Translations under genes and position numbers: made by a program
Notes under the pieces: model-generated
The model's input: only the letters and a program-made list of their open reading frames with translations
Told to the model about the DNA's origin: nothing
The model's database searches: none
Shown here: piece after piece, positions 1 to 9,300 of the stretch
Layout: every line of letters starts with the position of its first letter
Numbering within the stretch: the stretch's first letter is position 1
Assembly (NCBI GenBank): GCA_049487715.1
Contig: CP150588.1
Span: 1 to 64,000, forward strand
Length of the DNA stretch: 64,000 bases
Direction of reading: 5' to 3'
DNA from: Pycnococcus provasolii
Taxonomy: Eukaryota > Chlorophyta > Pseudoscourfieldiophyceae > Pseudoscourfieldiales

Positions 1-180
1 CCCTAACCCTAACCCTAACCCTAACCCTAACCCTAACCCTAACCCTAACCCTAACCCTAACCCTAACCCTAACCCTAACCCTAACCCTAACCCTAACCCT
101 AACCCTAACCCTAACCCTAACCCTAACCCTAACCCTAACCCTAACCCTAACCCTAACCCTAACCCTAACCCTAACCCTAA
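1..180. repeat. Telomere, 30 perfect CCCTAA hexamers
   Basis: The window begins with 30 uninterrupted copies of CCCTAA, which is TTAGGG when read towards the chromosome end. The array starts at base 1 and no other array in the window is as long, so this is the left end of a chromosome. TTAGGG is the vertebrate/fungal type; most green plants and many chlorophytes use TTTAGGG, so the type is informative for this alga. Confidence 0.97.
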
Positions 181-300
181 TGATAACCCTAATGATAACC
201 CTAATGATAACCCTAATGATAACCCTAATGATAACCCTAATGATAACCCTAATGATAACCCTGATGATAACCCTAATGATAACCCTAATGTTAACCCTAA
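181..300. repeat. Telomere-proximal variant array, 12-bp unit TGATAACCCTAA x10
   Basis: Directly inside the pure telomere lie ten copies of a 12-bp unit in which a canonical CCCTAA alternates with TGATAA. Copy 7 carries CCCTGA and the last copy carries TGTTAA. The open frame through it (a Met-Ile-Thr-Leu repeat) is a product of the 12-bp period and is not a gene. Confidence 0.95.
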
Positions 301-849
301 GTGCCAGGTTGGCACTTTGTCGCACAGGGAAAAAAAAATTTAGCGCCTGCGGCGTGCGGTCGACCGTCGGCCAGCGTCGTCGCGTGCGCGCGGCTAAGGC
401 TCAAGATGAACCGCCTTTGCCGTGCTCCGCTCCTCCTTGTCCGACGGTCATTTTTAGAAATTGTTTGCACACCAACGCAATCTAACGTCGTCATCGCGGG
501 CGCCGTTCCTGACGCAGAATCGGTTCGTGCATTGGTTGGACCAGCTACACTGCGCTTTACACAACGTGATGGCTCACTTGGACCCCCGATCTTGTTTGAG
601 GACATGTATTATGTTCCTAATTCGGTCAAGATCATCAGCCGCAATGGGCTTCAGCGCAGATTACTTCCAACGCAACATGAACGTGACGCGCGTTGCCGCG
701 ACAGCTACGTTGACATGACGTCTTGGGATATTGCTATCAACAAGAAACATCTCTTAGACACTGTTGAAGCTGTACATAAATTTCACGATATGCAAGCAGT
801 ACAAAATAATCCATGGCTGACGAACCCATTTACCTATAAATTTAAATAA
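301..849 (+). pseudogene. Decayed Ty1/copia-like pol fragment (protease/pre-integrase region)
   Basis: The 182-residue frame contains a stretch around residues 80-118 (VGPATLRFTQRDGSLGPPIL, then FEDMYYVPNSVKIIS). It resembles the segment after the copia protease, where a G-rich strand is followed by a 'l.dvlYVP....nllS' motif and then the pre-integrase domain. The remainder is AT-rich and ends without integrase or reverse transcriptase. It abuts the telomeric variant array. I read it as a truncated subtelomeric retrotransposon remnant. The protease active-site D-S/T-G is not visible, so the assignment rests on one motif. Confidence 0.35.
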
Positions 850-1513
850 TTTAGAATGCTGAGAGTGCGTAAGAAAAAGGAGTTTTTTCGCCTAAGATCT
901 GACTGAGCAATATAATAGTCAATAACATCAATTTTGAAATTTATCCGAGGATTCCGAGCCTTAATTAACCTTAACTATTTAAAGTCCTAAATGTAGTTTG
1001 AACCCGCGACGCCATCCCTCCACTTGCTGCCATCCACTCACTAAAAGACAACAAGCCGTCGTTGTGCTGCCTGTGTATCAAGATACTATCCGGCCATTCG
1101 ATTATTTCGATCCGGTATCCGGCATTAGCCGCCCCCCTCAGAAGCACACGGATACGCACACGACGCACTCAGACACTCACGCGCGGTTCGTTGGGAAACT
1201 GTGGCACGCATGCCGCCAAATTTATGCGAATCCTGCCCGACCGCGTAAGCGACGGCCAAGGCGCGCTTATTCGGTGTCGATCGCAGGCTCTTGCAAAAAT
1301 CCGTTCCCTCCTTCATTTGACCCCCACACGTACCTGCCTACCAGGGAGGGACGGAGGAAAGACCAAGACCACACACCACAAGGAGATTCTTAGGAAGCCC
1401 TGGTGTCGGCCAAAAAAACTACTACAACCAAGAAGAGCGATCTTAAGTCTAGGATGAAAGTATATCAAGAAAGTTTAAAATCTTTTGTAAATCGTAATCG
1501 TAATCCATCTTAT
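850..1513. other. Subtelomeric spacer, no convincing gene
   Basis: The first half is AT-rich and the second half more GC-balanced. Several short overlapping frames on both strands (around 971-1457) lack recognisable motifs and have no clear codon bias. I see no tRNA-like or rRNA-like sequence. Confidence 0.5.
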
Positions 1514-3100
1514 TTAAGATGGAGGCGGGGGCGGTGGTGGTGCTGGTGGTGGTAAGTGATGTTGGTGCTGATTATGGCCAGCAGATGTCGGTAATGTCGA
1601 TGTCAATGGTAATGTTGGCGGCATATGTGGTGGTGGCTGCTGTAGAGCTGCAGGATTGCCGAACGGATTGCCAAATGGATTGCCACCCGGCATGCCTGCT
1701 GCCATGCTCGCCATGCTCGCCATCCACTGGCGCTGTTGCTGAGCCATGAGTGCAGCGTACTGCTGCTGCTGATGCTGCAACATGCCTGCGGCGTCAACCG
1801 CGTCCGTTCGGGCAACAGACGGTGTTGCGGCGGCGGCAGACTGATTGGCAGACTGGCCTCCGGCGGTGTTCCAGAACTCCGGCGTCGGCCACATCATCGC
1901 GGCGGCTGCAGGGTTCCACATCGCGGCTGCGGCAGCAGGGTTCGACACAGCCGCGGCGGCAGCCCCCTGCATGGGAATTCCGGAAGACACGCTCGGCGCA
2001 CCCGCCGCCGAAAACATCGCAGCAGAGACGTTCGCCGAGGCGTCCTGGGGCATGCCTCCCGTTGCCGCGGCAAGTTGCAGCGCAGCAGCGGCGGCGGCAC
2101 CAGGTGCAAAGTTGACCTCCTCCGGCAGACGGTCGCTCGGCCCGAGGCCGTGCATGCGCTTAAGGTACAGGCGATACTTCTGCAGGTGGCTGGCGACATT
2201 CTCGCGTGTCATACCCTCGACATTCATCAACTGCAAGATGGTTTTAGGCACGGCATTCTTCACGCCGAGGTGATTCACCGCATTCATGAATCGCGTATGC
2301 AGCTCAGGCGTCCAGACAAGCCTCGGCTTCTTGCTGAGACGAACGCCGGCGCCTGTCTCCGCCTGCTGATCCCCCGACAATGTCTGCTGTGGTACCATAT
2401 CCTGCTCAGACCTGTCGGAGTCTTTGTCATGAGCTGCTGGACGTTGCTGCTGTTGTGCCGCTGCAGTACCTGCTGTCATGTCGCTCCTTTCTTCGACCAC
2501 CTCACCTTGAGAGTCGCGTTTTCGGCACGGGTCCTTACAGGCTTCAGCAGCCGACTGATGCGGTGGTGCTGTGCTGTCATCTCGTCCCGTAGCTTGGCAC
2601 TCGCCGAGCAGATTTGGCAAACCAGCTTTGTTCGTGGGAGACGGTGGTCCGGCTTTTGCGCCGTCACCAGTACCCTGCTCAGTCGCTTCAGCACCACGTT
2701 CTGCTGCCGATCCCGCACTTGCCTTTGGCGGCGAGCTGGCGCGCGCACCCTCCGCCGCCGCGGCGGCACATGCTGCGAGAGGTCCAGGTGCTGTTGCTGC
2801 TGTTGTTGCTGGTGCTGGTGTTGCTGTTGCTGCTGTTGTTGCTGCTGGTGTTGCCGCCGCCGCCGCTGTGGGCGGCATCCCCGCCGTCGTCTCTTCCACC
2901 GCCTGCACCCCACTCGTCCCCGCCTGTTTCTTGGGCGTCACGTCGCCGATGTCCGCGATGGGGTGCGACGGCACGTCCTCGACTCGCGCACCTTGCTGTG
3001 CGCCCTCCGTCGCGCGTTCCAAGGCTGACGGCGTTGATGCGATGACACCACCGACCGCCCCCTCCATTGTGTCGTCTTGCCTTTCAGTGTTGCTGTTCAT
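1514..3100 (-). CDS. GARP (MYB-like) transcription factor, LUX/PCL1 type
   Basis: A 528-residue protein with one clear domain at residues 257-316, the GARP/B-motif. It includes [18 protein letters not shown], then [19 protein letters not shown] and [14 protein letters not shown]. This version of the SHLQKYR motif is typical of LUX ARRHYTHMO/PCL1 and related ARR-B/GARP proteins, which bind DNA as monomers; LUX is the DNA-binding part of the plant evening complex. The flanks are low complexity: Ala/Thr/Pro-rich before the domain, then Ala-rich with QQQQ tracts and a proline-rich C terminus. No receiver domain precedes the GARP domain, which argues against a type-B response regulator. The start at 3100 precedes a plausible nuclear N terminus. 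It is the most telomere-proximal intact gene. The exact orthologue (LUX, BOA or another GARP) is uncertain. Confidence 0.85.
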   Translation of the reverse strand: MNSNTERQDDTMEGAVGGVIASTPSALERATEGAQQGARVEDVPSHPIADIGDVTPKKQAGTSGVQAVEETTAGMPPTAAAAATPAATTAATATPAPATTAATAPGPLAACAAAAAEGARASSPPKASAGSAAERGAEATEQGTGDGAKAGPPSPTNKAGLPNLLGECQATGRDDSTAPPHQSAAEACKDPCRKRDSQGEVVEERSDMTAGTAAAQQQQRPAAHDKDSDRSEQDMVPQQTLSGDQQAETGAGVRLSKKPRLVWTPELHTRFMNAVNHLGVKNAVPKTILQLMNVEGMTRENVASHLQKYRLYLKRMHGLGPSDRLPEEVNFAPGAAAAAALQLAAATGGMPQDASANVSAAMFSAAGAPSVSSGIPMQGAAAAAVSNPAAAAAMWNPAAAAMMWPTPEFWNTAGGQSANQSAAAATPSVARTDAVDAAGMLQHQQQQYAALMAQQQRQWMASMASMAAGMPGGNPFGNPFGNPAALQQPPPHMPPTLPLTSTLPTSAGHNQHQHHLPPPAPPPPPPPS

Positions 3101-3945
3101 ATGAGGACTTGTAAAGTGTGCGAGCCATATCCCAATGGCGGACGCCAGTTTGTGTGTGCGTGCCGTGCTGTGGTGTGCTGGGCAGGGCAGGTGCAGCGGG
3201 GGAGGGGAGATCGCAGCACGCGGGACCGAGGGGCGAGCACCGAGGGGCGCGCGCTGGAGCCTTTTTTCTTCGGAAAATCCAAAAGAGAGCCGGGGGACGA
3301 CGACCAGGCGCCCCCTTGGCAGATTTTCTACAGCACAGCATGCCGTGCAATCCGCATTTTCCCATAGGGGGGGGGAGATTCGATCGATTGCAAAAGATTA
3401 GATAGATTGGAAATCTGATTGGCATCCGAAAGGCAGGAGGGAGCACAAGGCAGGAGGAAGGCAGGAGGGAAGGCTGGAGCTGAAGGCAGGGTCAAACGCA
3501 AACGGTTGGGTATACCGGGATGGTTACAAAAAACGGTTGGGGGTTGGCCTCCATGGAGCTTGTTAGCAAAGGAATGAGGAGCATGTCGCCATCAGTCAGG
3601 AAAAGTTTAGGGGTTAGGCCCGCCATCGCTTCTTAGCGCTCCAACCGACAACGGAATAGTGGCGTACTATCGTAGTAGCCCGCACGGTGGTCTTTTTTCT
3701 GTTGAAGCAGTGGCAGGGCCCGCACACGTTGTACCGGCGCGCAGCGTCGCGATCATCAACGTGGCAAGGTTCTCTATATACAACAATCAGTAACGAAAGA
3801 CTAAAGCGGCCTCTTGGCAACAACAACCTTAAGGCTCCATGCAAGACACGGATGTTTCATTCACAAGTGCAAGCAAAGTACATAACGAAAGTATTTTACA
3901 GCATACATTTGTAATTTTGCCAATACGTATAATCATGTGACGATA
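3101..3945. other. Intergenic region between LUX-like and ATP-grasp genes
   Basis: About 845 bases. It holds purine-rich GGCAGGAGG-type repeats around 3430-3490 and a few short G tracts (GGGGGTT) near 3540. Short frames on both strands have no recognisable content. As the upstream region of the minus-strand LUX-like gene it presumably carries its promoter, but I see no defined element. Confidence 0.4.
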
Positions 3946-5127
3946 CTAGTTTTTGTTTTTCGGGCACCAAAGCTTCCCCAGTGTCGTGTCAAAGTCGGGC
4001 TGCGTCCAACGTGCACGGCCTCCGTTGGGATACAGCGTGACTTCGCCGAACGACAAGCCTCCTTGATGATACAGAAGGTCAACGCGCGCAAACTCCAGTC
4101 CACGTGCAATTCCGTCGCACTGGCGAACGACGTCGTCAAGCGCAGGACGTGGCGCCGCATCTTCCCAACGTACTTCTGAAAGCTCCGCCTGCGAACCAAC
4201 GAGCGTCACGTTCGTATTTATCCCGTCGCGAGTAAAGATCGTGTCTGACTTGCCATGACCAAAGCGACGGCGTACGTGCGCAACGTACTCCGTGCGTCCT
4301 TGAAATACAAAGCACTTGACGTCCTCCGCAAGCTGCTGATTGTTCGGGTGAAAGAGCAGCTCCTCGACAATCACACGAGGTGTGAGACGCGTGTACCCCC
4401 ACTCTTCTGTAGAGTGGAGCAGGGACATGTACCGGCGACACGAACGACGAAGCATGTTGTCTGTCACCGGCGCACCTGCACGAGGCACGCCAAGAACATC
4501 CGAGACTATGTATGGTAAAGTGCGGCCAAGCCAACCACAGCCGGGAAGACTGGTTGCCACGACGCCGTCGCGAACGAGCAGGCCGCAACCACTCAAGTGA
4601 GTCGCCTTGAGGGCAAACGCGCGTGGAAGAGATGAGATATTTGGCAGGGCATCGCAATCGCTACCCACATATGTCACGGGCACGAGCTGCGCACCACTTT
4701 CGAGCGCGACAAGACGCGACGCAGCCTTGTCACAAAGAGAAGCAACCTCGTCGCGTCGCTCGACACGCATGCGACGCTTAACAAGCGCATTAAACGAAAC
4801 GACGTTGGAGTGTTCGTTGCAGATAGACGTCACGTTTTTGCTAGGTGCTGCCGGCGCATCTTCACGCATAGATGTCCACCGCCTCGCAAGCTCATCTGCA
4901 TCGTAAGCAGGCTTGCCATCCTTTTGGTAAAGTGTTCGCGTCAACCACCAAGGCAGGTGCGTGAAGCTGAGGTGCACGGGACATAGTACGGCAAGAAGGC
5001 CGCGGCCCGTATCCGACGCAGTCAGTAGCAAGACAGAGAAAAGTATTGCAAAAGCGAACGCCGCAGCAAGTCTGTGGCCAACGGCTCTTCGCGTGATGCT
5101 TGCTGTGCGGAACCGCACCTTGGCCAT
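3946..5127 (-). CDS. Type II membrane protein with TupA-like ATP-grasp domain
   Basis: The frame opens at 5250. The ATG at 5127 gives a short basic leader (MAKVRFRTASITRRAVGHRL) followed by a hydrophobic segment at residues 20-36, a signal-anchor arrangement, so I prefer it. The C-terminal half has ATP-grasp features of the TupA-like family: RVIVEELLFHPNNQQLAEDVKCFVFQG-type strands, then RGLEFARVDLLYHQGG and SFGEVTLYPNGG, which correspond to 'vRvDly...g.i.fGElTfyp'. TupA-like proteins form amide or peptide-type bonds on polysaccharides in bacteria, and related proteins occur in algae. A luminal Golgi role in cell-surface glycan modification is an inference. Several possible N-glycosylation sites lie in the luminal part. 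Length is 393 residues from the chosen start. Confidence 0.75.
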   Translation of the reverse strand: MAKVRFRTASITRRAVGHRLAAAFAFAILFSVLLLTASDTGRGLLAVLCPVHLSFTHLPWWLTRTLYQKDGKPAYDADELARRWTSMREDAPAAPSKNVTSICNEHSNVVSFNALVKRRMRVERRDEVASLCDKAASRLVALESGAQLVPVTYVGSDCDALPNISSLPRAFALKATHLSGCGLLVRDGVVATSLPGCGWLGRTLPYIVSDVLGVPRAGAPVTDNMLRRSCRRYMSLLHSTEEWGYTRLTPRVIVEELLFHPNNQQLAEDVKCFVFQGRTEYVAHVRRRFGHGKSDTIFTRDGINTNVTLVGSQAELSEVRWEDAAPRPALDDVVRQCDGIARGLEFARVDLLYHQGGLSFGEVTLYPNGGRARWTQPDFDTTLGKLWCPKNKN

Positions 5128-5397
5128 CGCGACTTTTGAGGTAGGTTGGAGTTGTGACCGGGCAAGGCTGTGCTGTGCGTGACGGGGAAGAAAGAAAGCT
5201 CGTCTCTGAGCCACAAACAAACGGGCAGAGCCTCCTGAGAGGTCTATCATAGGTGGGGAGGGGGAGAAATCGCACCCACTCCTCTCCCAATGAATCCACC
5301 GATTATTCGGGGTTTCGCGGACGACAGCATTCTACTGTCAGACTGTGTATGTATGATTACCAAAAATGAGTGTCTGTCGTTCGTTAGTTACTGTAGC

Positions 5398-6042
5398 TTA
5401 GACGTCGAAGTTTGCGAAGCCCATGTACGTGAGCGTGATAGCCACCTGATCCGTGAAGCTCTTTCCCGTCGCGTACTCTGTCATCATGCCGACAAGTAGG
5501 CCAAACATCACCCACCTGCCGTTGCTAATCTCAGCCTTCTTCACCCAGCCGAAAGCCTGTGCGTGCGTGCGTGTGTGTTCTGAGTGAGTTTTCAATTTCC
5601 AGCAAAAAAAAGAAAGTATGTAGGAGACGGTCCCGTCTCAATAGCGTACCTGATTTTCAAGCACCTGCTTCTCGTACTCCTTCTCCTTGAAGTACTGAAT
5701 CAGCTCCTTCGCCACCTGTGGTGTGTAATGTATATCGTGCAAACAAAAGATGTTAGAATCTTGACGTGTGAGAAAATGTGTCGACCGACGCCACGTAGCG
5801 ATCGTCGCCAGAAAAGTCTTGACACGGATCCAGTTTTGACGTACCTTCCTCTGGTACTCCACAGTCACACCACCTGGAGTATCATCTCCGCTCGATGCCG
5901 CTGCGGGAACGGCGCGTGCCTCAGCCTCCGCCAGACAAAGGAACGACGGCGCCGTTCCGTTGCGCTGAACTCGCTGCGGACACCTGCGGTTGCTCTTCAG
6001 CGCCGCCGGTCGTTGTTTTGCTGCCGCAACGTTGGACGCCAT
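5398..6042 (-). CDS. OHP2: One-helix LHC-like protein OHP2 (three exons)
   Basis: This gene has to be spliced: exon 1 6042-5845, exon 2 5715-5650, exon 3 5556-5398. Both introns are GT-AG and all junctions fall between codons, giving 140 residues. Exon 1 encodes a basic, Ala/Ser-rich plastid transit peptide ending in GGVTVEYQRK. Exon 2 gives VAKELIQYFKEKEYEKQVL. Exon 3 carries the single chlorophyll-binding helix, AEISNGRWVMFGLLVGMMTE, with the E..NGR..M motif. The order TVE-QR / AKEL-YFK / EISNGRW / TEYATG closely matches plant OHP2, which forms a heterodimer with OHP1 and is needed for photosystem II reaction-centre assembly in thylakoids. The start was chosen because upstream codons in the same frame lack transit-peptide character. 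It is the only clearly intron-containing gene I can read in the window. Confidence 0.9.
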
Positions 6043-6461
6043 CCTGTGCTCTGATTTGTGGTGGGCAGTCTGGTTGTTTGCCGAGGGAGGTTGGTGTGAG
6101 GGACAAGGAGGGGCAGCGAGCGGCGTTGGGGGACTCAGCACGAGACCGGGAGACCTGGGGCCTCGGCATAACCACACATTGGGCATCCACCACGGAACCA
6201 CTCCCTCCCACAGTAACTGGTCCAAAGCCGATCCGGTACCCCAACCGGACGTCCCCCGACTCACACGCACATTCGCCGCGGAGGAGGGGAAACCCCGAAC
6301 CCCCTCGGCGAAAACCCGAAGGTTCCCTCCCCCTGCTGAGACCCCTGCTGTGTGTGACCCCACTCACCGCACTGGGAAGCAGGGGTCCAGGTGGTTCACG
6401 CGAATCATAACGATGAAGATGGGGACAGACAGACAGACAGTGAGCTCGCGCGTTCTTGTTA
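6043..6461. other. Intergenic region upstream of OHP2
   Basis: About 420 bases between the OHP2 start and the stop of the purple acid phosphatase, both on the minus strand. An open frame continues upstream of the OHP2 ATG to 6363, but its translation (Gly/Trp/Pro-rich) resembles no plastid leader. C-rich tracts (AAACCCCGAACCCC) lie near 6290. I see no gene here. Confidence 0.4.
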
Positions 6462-8027
6462 CTACACGTGGTGACACAACGACGACCTCCTCGCCTCGAA
6501 GTGGTGGCGGTCGTGGACATGGTTGTTCACCAACCAACTTTCATCAGCAGGCGTCGCGGTTGCCGCATCCGCACCACGATGCCACTGAAACTGCGCGTGC
6601 GTGCTGTTGAACACCTTAAGGCTTCCGTGGCCGTACGCGGCTTCGCGGTATGCACTCCACTCGGGCGCAGTATCCGCGCTCGGGAAAGGGTAAACACCCT
6701 CGCGATTCCCCCCATCGCCCACGACGACGTACTGTATGCCACACGTCTGATTCAGAACGGCGCCGCTCGACACGGCGTGTACCCTCTCATACGCGTGAAC
6801 GTGTCCGGACACGACCAAGTGTACTCCATACTCGAGAAGCACGCCCTCCATCGACGCCTTCATCGCATCGCCCTCTCCCTGGTGCATGACGTTGGTCTGG
6901 TACCACGGCGCGTGCGTCACAGCCACAATAAACGGCGTGCGTGTGTGGTTGACGCGGCTCAGGTCGCGGCGCAGCCAGGCGTGCTGCGCCGACAGCGGCG
7001 AGTAGTCCGAATACGAAGAAAGCATCACGAAGTGCACGCCGCCAACATCGAAGCTGTAGTACAGAGGATCGCTGCTGCCGCTCTCGACGAAGGGCATCGC
7101 GCGAGCGCGTCGCACCTTGTATGGCACGAATTCGCCTCCCATCATAGCATATCCGCAGTCCTCAACTCCCTCAATTTCATGATTACCTGGCACACTGTGC
7201 CACGGCGTAGTCTGCGAGAGGTGTTCGACCATGTTCGCGTACGAGTCCCATCGCGGTTGCCAGCAATCGGCATACGACAGGTCGCCTGCGTCAATGATGG
7301 CATGCGGCTTCATGGCTGCAACGCGATGATAAGTCAGGTTGCTATGGATGGTTTGCCCGACGTCGCCGATGAGCGCGAGCGTAACGGGTTTGTCGCCCGC
7401 AGCCGGCACGGTCGCGGCAGGCATGAAGAAGCGTTGCACAGAGCTCGTTCCGTCGCTCCCACATCTCACCTGGTAGTACGCGAATCGGTTCACCTGCAAT
7501 GGGCCAATCTTCACGACATTCACGTATCCGCTGTGATAGCCAATCGGACCACACTTGCTCCATGCAAAGGGCCAAAGCCACGACGGATCTGTATCTTGGC
7601 ACGCGTACGAAGCCACATCATCACCCCAGCTCAAGCTCACCTTGCCGACGAGATGCGCAGCGTCGTTTCCGAACGATACCGTGCATTCTGCTGGAGCCTT
7701 CGTCGTGAATGATACACGCGCATATCCATCTTCTCCTCCGAGCGCGACGACGAAGTTGTATGGTAGCACGAGTGCGGCGCCACCTGCTTGTATTTTTGTC
7801 GGTGCTAAATGCACGACATGCTGAAAGATCGAGACTGTCATGCAAATCAAAGCAATCACCATGAACGCGATGCCAGTGAGATGCATGTATGTTCGACGAC
7901 GACTGCGCAGGCGAATCTTTTCCCGATTTGCCACAGCCGGAGGCGGAAGTGGTTCGACGACGGCGACAGCATTGTACGCCGTTGACGCTACAACAGCCGC
8001 GCCCGCGGCGGTTGACAACGCGTGCAT
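6462..8027 (-). CDS. Purple acid phosphatase, membrane-anchored
   Basis: A 521-residue metallophosphoesterase with all metal-ligand motifs of purple acid phosphatases in order: GDVG at 221-224, GDLSYAD at 248-254, GNHE at 281-284, VTHAPWY around 370-376 (His 372) and GHVHAYER at 408-415. The C terminus AYGHGSLKVFNSTHAQFQWHR is the usual PAP closing strand. A Fn3-like N-terminal domain (about 75-200) precedes the catalytic domain, as in plant high-molecular-weight PAPs. A hydrophobic segment at 50-69 after a basic stretch (RLRSRRR) predicts a type II signal anchor rather than a cleaved leader. The enzyme hydrolyses phosphomonoesters at an Fe-metal centre and normally acts in secretory or extracellular compartments, often in phosphate scavenging. 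Possible N-glycosylation sites (NLT, NHT, NST) fit that location. Confidence 0.93.
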   Translation of the reverse strand: MHALSTAAGAAVVASTAYNAVAVVEPLPPPAVANREKIRLRSRRRTYMHLTGIAFMVIALICMTVSIFQHVVHLAPTKIQAGGAALVLPYNFVVALGGEDGYARVSFTTKAPAECTVSFGNDAAHLVGKVSLSWGDDVASYACQDTDPSWLWPFAWSKCGPIGYHSGYVNVVKIGPLQVNRFAYYQVRCGSDGTSSVQRFFMPAATVPAAGDKPVTLALIGDVGQTIHSNLTYHRVAAMKPHAIIDAGDLSYADCWQPRWDSYANMVEHLSQTTPWHSVPGNHEIEGVEDCGYAMMGGEFVPYKVRRARAMPFVESGSSDPLYYSFDVGGVHFVMLSSYSDYSPLSAQHAWLRRDLSRVNHTRTPFIVAVTHAPWYQTNVMHQGEGDAMKASMEGVLLEYGVHLVVSGHVHAYERVHAVSSGAVLNQTCGIQYVVVGDGGNREGVYPFPSADTAPEWSAYREAAYGHGSLKVFNSTHAQFQWHRGADAATATPADESWLVNNHVHDRHHFEARRSSLCHHV

Positions 8028-8238
8028 TTTACGAGAGAAAAAATGACGCGTCTGAACGAGCGATGATGAGTGGGCCTACGTGTGTGTCCCCAAAATCAAT
8101 CAAAAGCATCTATGGAAAAAGAAAAAAATTCTCGGAAGTAGTGTAGCTGAGGTATGAGTTTTGGGATCCCGGTTCGGCCCAGACTCGAATTATAGGGAGA
8201 GATTTGTAACACAGCGAAACACAAAAAGCGGGGTTTTG

Positions 8239-9300
8239 TCATTCGCCGATGTTGAATGCCAGCTTGAGCTCATCAGGCGACATCTGGTCACACACCATGG
8301 CGTGTGCGCGTGGAAGCTCGCTTGCGTGGTGAATTGCCATTAGCGCATTCTCCGCAACATCCACGTCGGCGTCGTGCAGCAGCTTGACAAGCCGCGCACC
8401 TGCCACCTCAATGACGGCAAACTTCGCATCCTCCTCCAATGCGAGGCCCGTGAGGGCGGACGTCGCCTGCCGCCTTACCGCCGCCTCGCGGTGACCTAAC
8501 ATGCTCGCGAGAGCGGGCAATGCGCCCTCCTCCAAGCACTGCACCTTTCCATACGGCGAGTGGTGGCATATGTTGCGCACGCAGTTGCACACCGCCTCGT
8601 AGAGCTCCGCGCTGTTCGGCGTAGGAACGTTCAACATAGGAATGATCGCCGCAGGGACGTGAGCTTCCAACGCTTGCACGATCCCGTCGTCGGAACGCGT
8701 GCAGTGCGATAGCGTTAAGACCGCGCCAAGCTTCGCCGTCAAGCTCGACGCGCCGTCGGCCGCACACGTGCGGCAGTGCTGCACGACGCCGCACGGGTCT
8801 GCGCGCGCCGCGGCGTCCCCGTCTCGTGCGTTTGTCAGCGCGGCGAGCGCGAGCGACACCTCGTCGCGCACCTCCGCGACTTCGTCAGCGAGCCTTGCGG
8901 TGAGGCACGCGAGCGCCTCCGCCTTGACAAGTGCCTGCCTTCCAAAGAGAAGCTGGCTGAGACTTGCGACGACGCGCGCCGCGAGAGCGCGCACGGTCGG
9001 CGCGGGTGAGTTGCTGATAAGTCTCACAAGGGAGACGGATGCGCCGTTGAGCACGCAGTCGTTCTTGCGCTCCTGGTTGGAGAGCAAGCTGAGAAGCACA
9101 CGCAGGCAGTGCGCCTGCTGGTCAGCCGGCAGCTCCTCGTCGGGCAGCGCGATGACGTCGCACAGCTTCGGTATGGCGCGTCGGTCGTACGCGACGGCAA
9201 TTTCCGACGGTATGACGTCCGAGGGCATGAGAGGCCCTTTGAACGGGTGTCTGTCCTTGAGCGCCTCGCCCACGACGTGGCGCGACGCGTGCGTCTGCAT
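8239..9300 (-). CDS. Armadillo-repeat protein, radial spoke RSP8/RSPH14-like
   Basis: The frame opens at 9651, but the first 117 residues are low complexity. The ATG at 9300 (MQTHASRHVVGEALKDRHPF) gives a clean 353-residue protein. It consists of about seven helical armadillo repeats, for example LVRLISNSPAPTVRALAARV, LEEGALPALASMLGHREAAV and IEVAGARLVKLLHDADVDVA. The N-terminal segment EIAVAYDRRAIPKLCDVIAL resembles 'Y..RALPKL' at the start of RSPH14/RTDR1 and Chlamydomonas RSP8, armadillo proteins of the flagellar radial spoke. If so, the alga makes a motile axoneme in some stage. The armadillo fold is well supported; the radial-spoke assignment is my inference and another cytoplasmic ARM protein is possible. 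Confidence 0.7.
   Translation of the reverse strand: MQTHASRHVVGEALKDRHPFKGPLMPSDVIPSEIAVAYDRRAIPKLCDVIALPDEELPADQQAHCLRVLLSLLSNQERKNDCVLNGASVSLVRLISNSPAPTVRALAARVVASLSQLLFGRQALVKAEALACLTARLADEVAEVRDEVSLALAALTNARDGDAAARADPCGVVQHCRTCAADGASSLTAKLGAVLTLSHCTRSDDGIVQALEAHVPAAIIPMLNVPTPNSAELYEAVCNCVRNICHHSPYGKVQCLEEGALPALASMLGHREAAVRRQATSALTGLALEEDAKFAVIEVAGARLVKLLHDADVDVAENALMAIHHASELPRAHAMVCDQMSPDELKLAFNIGE

Noticed and set aside
180-485. Open frame reading Met-Ile-Thr-Leu repeats
   Set aside because: It is the translation of the 12-bp telomeric variant array and not a gene.
1736-3028. 430-residue plus-strand frame opposite the LUX-like gene
   Set aside because: Arg/Cys-rich low-complexity shadow of the Ala/Gln-rich coding strand; no domain.
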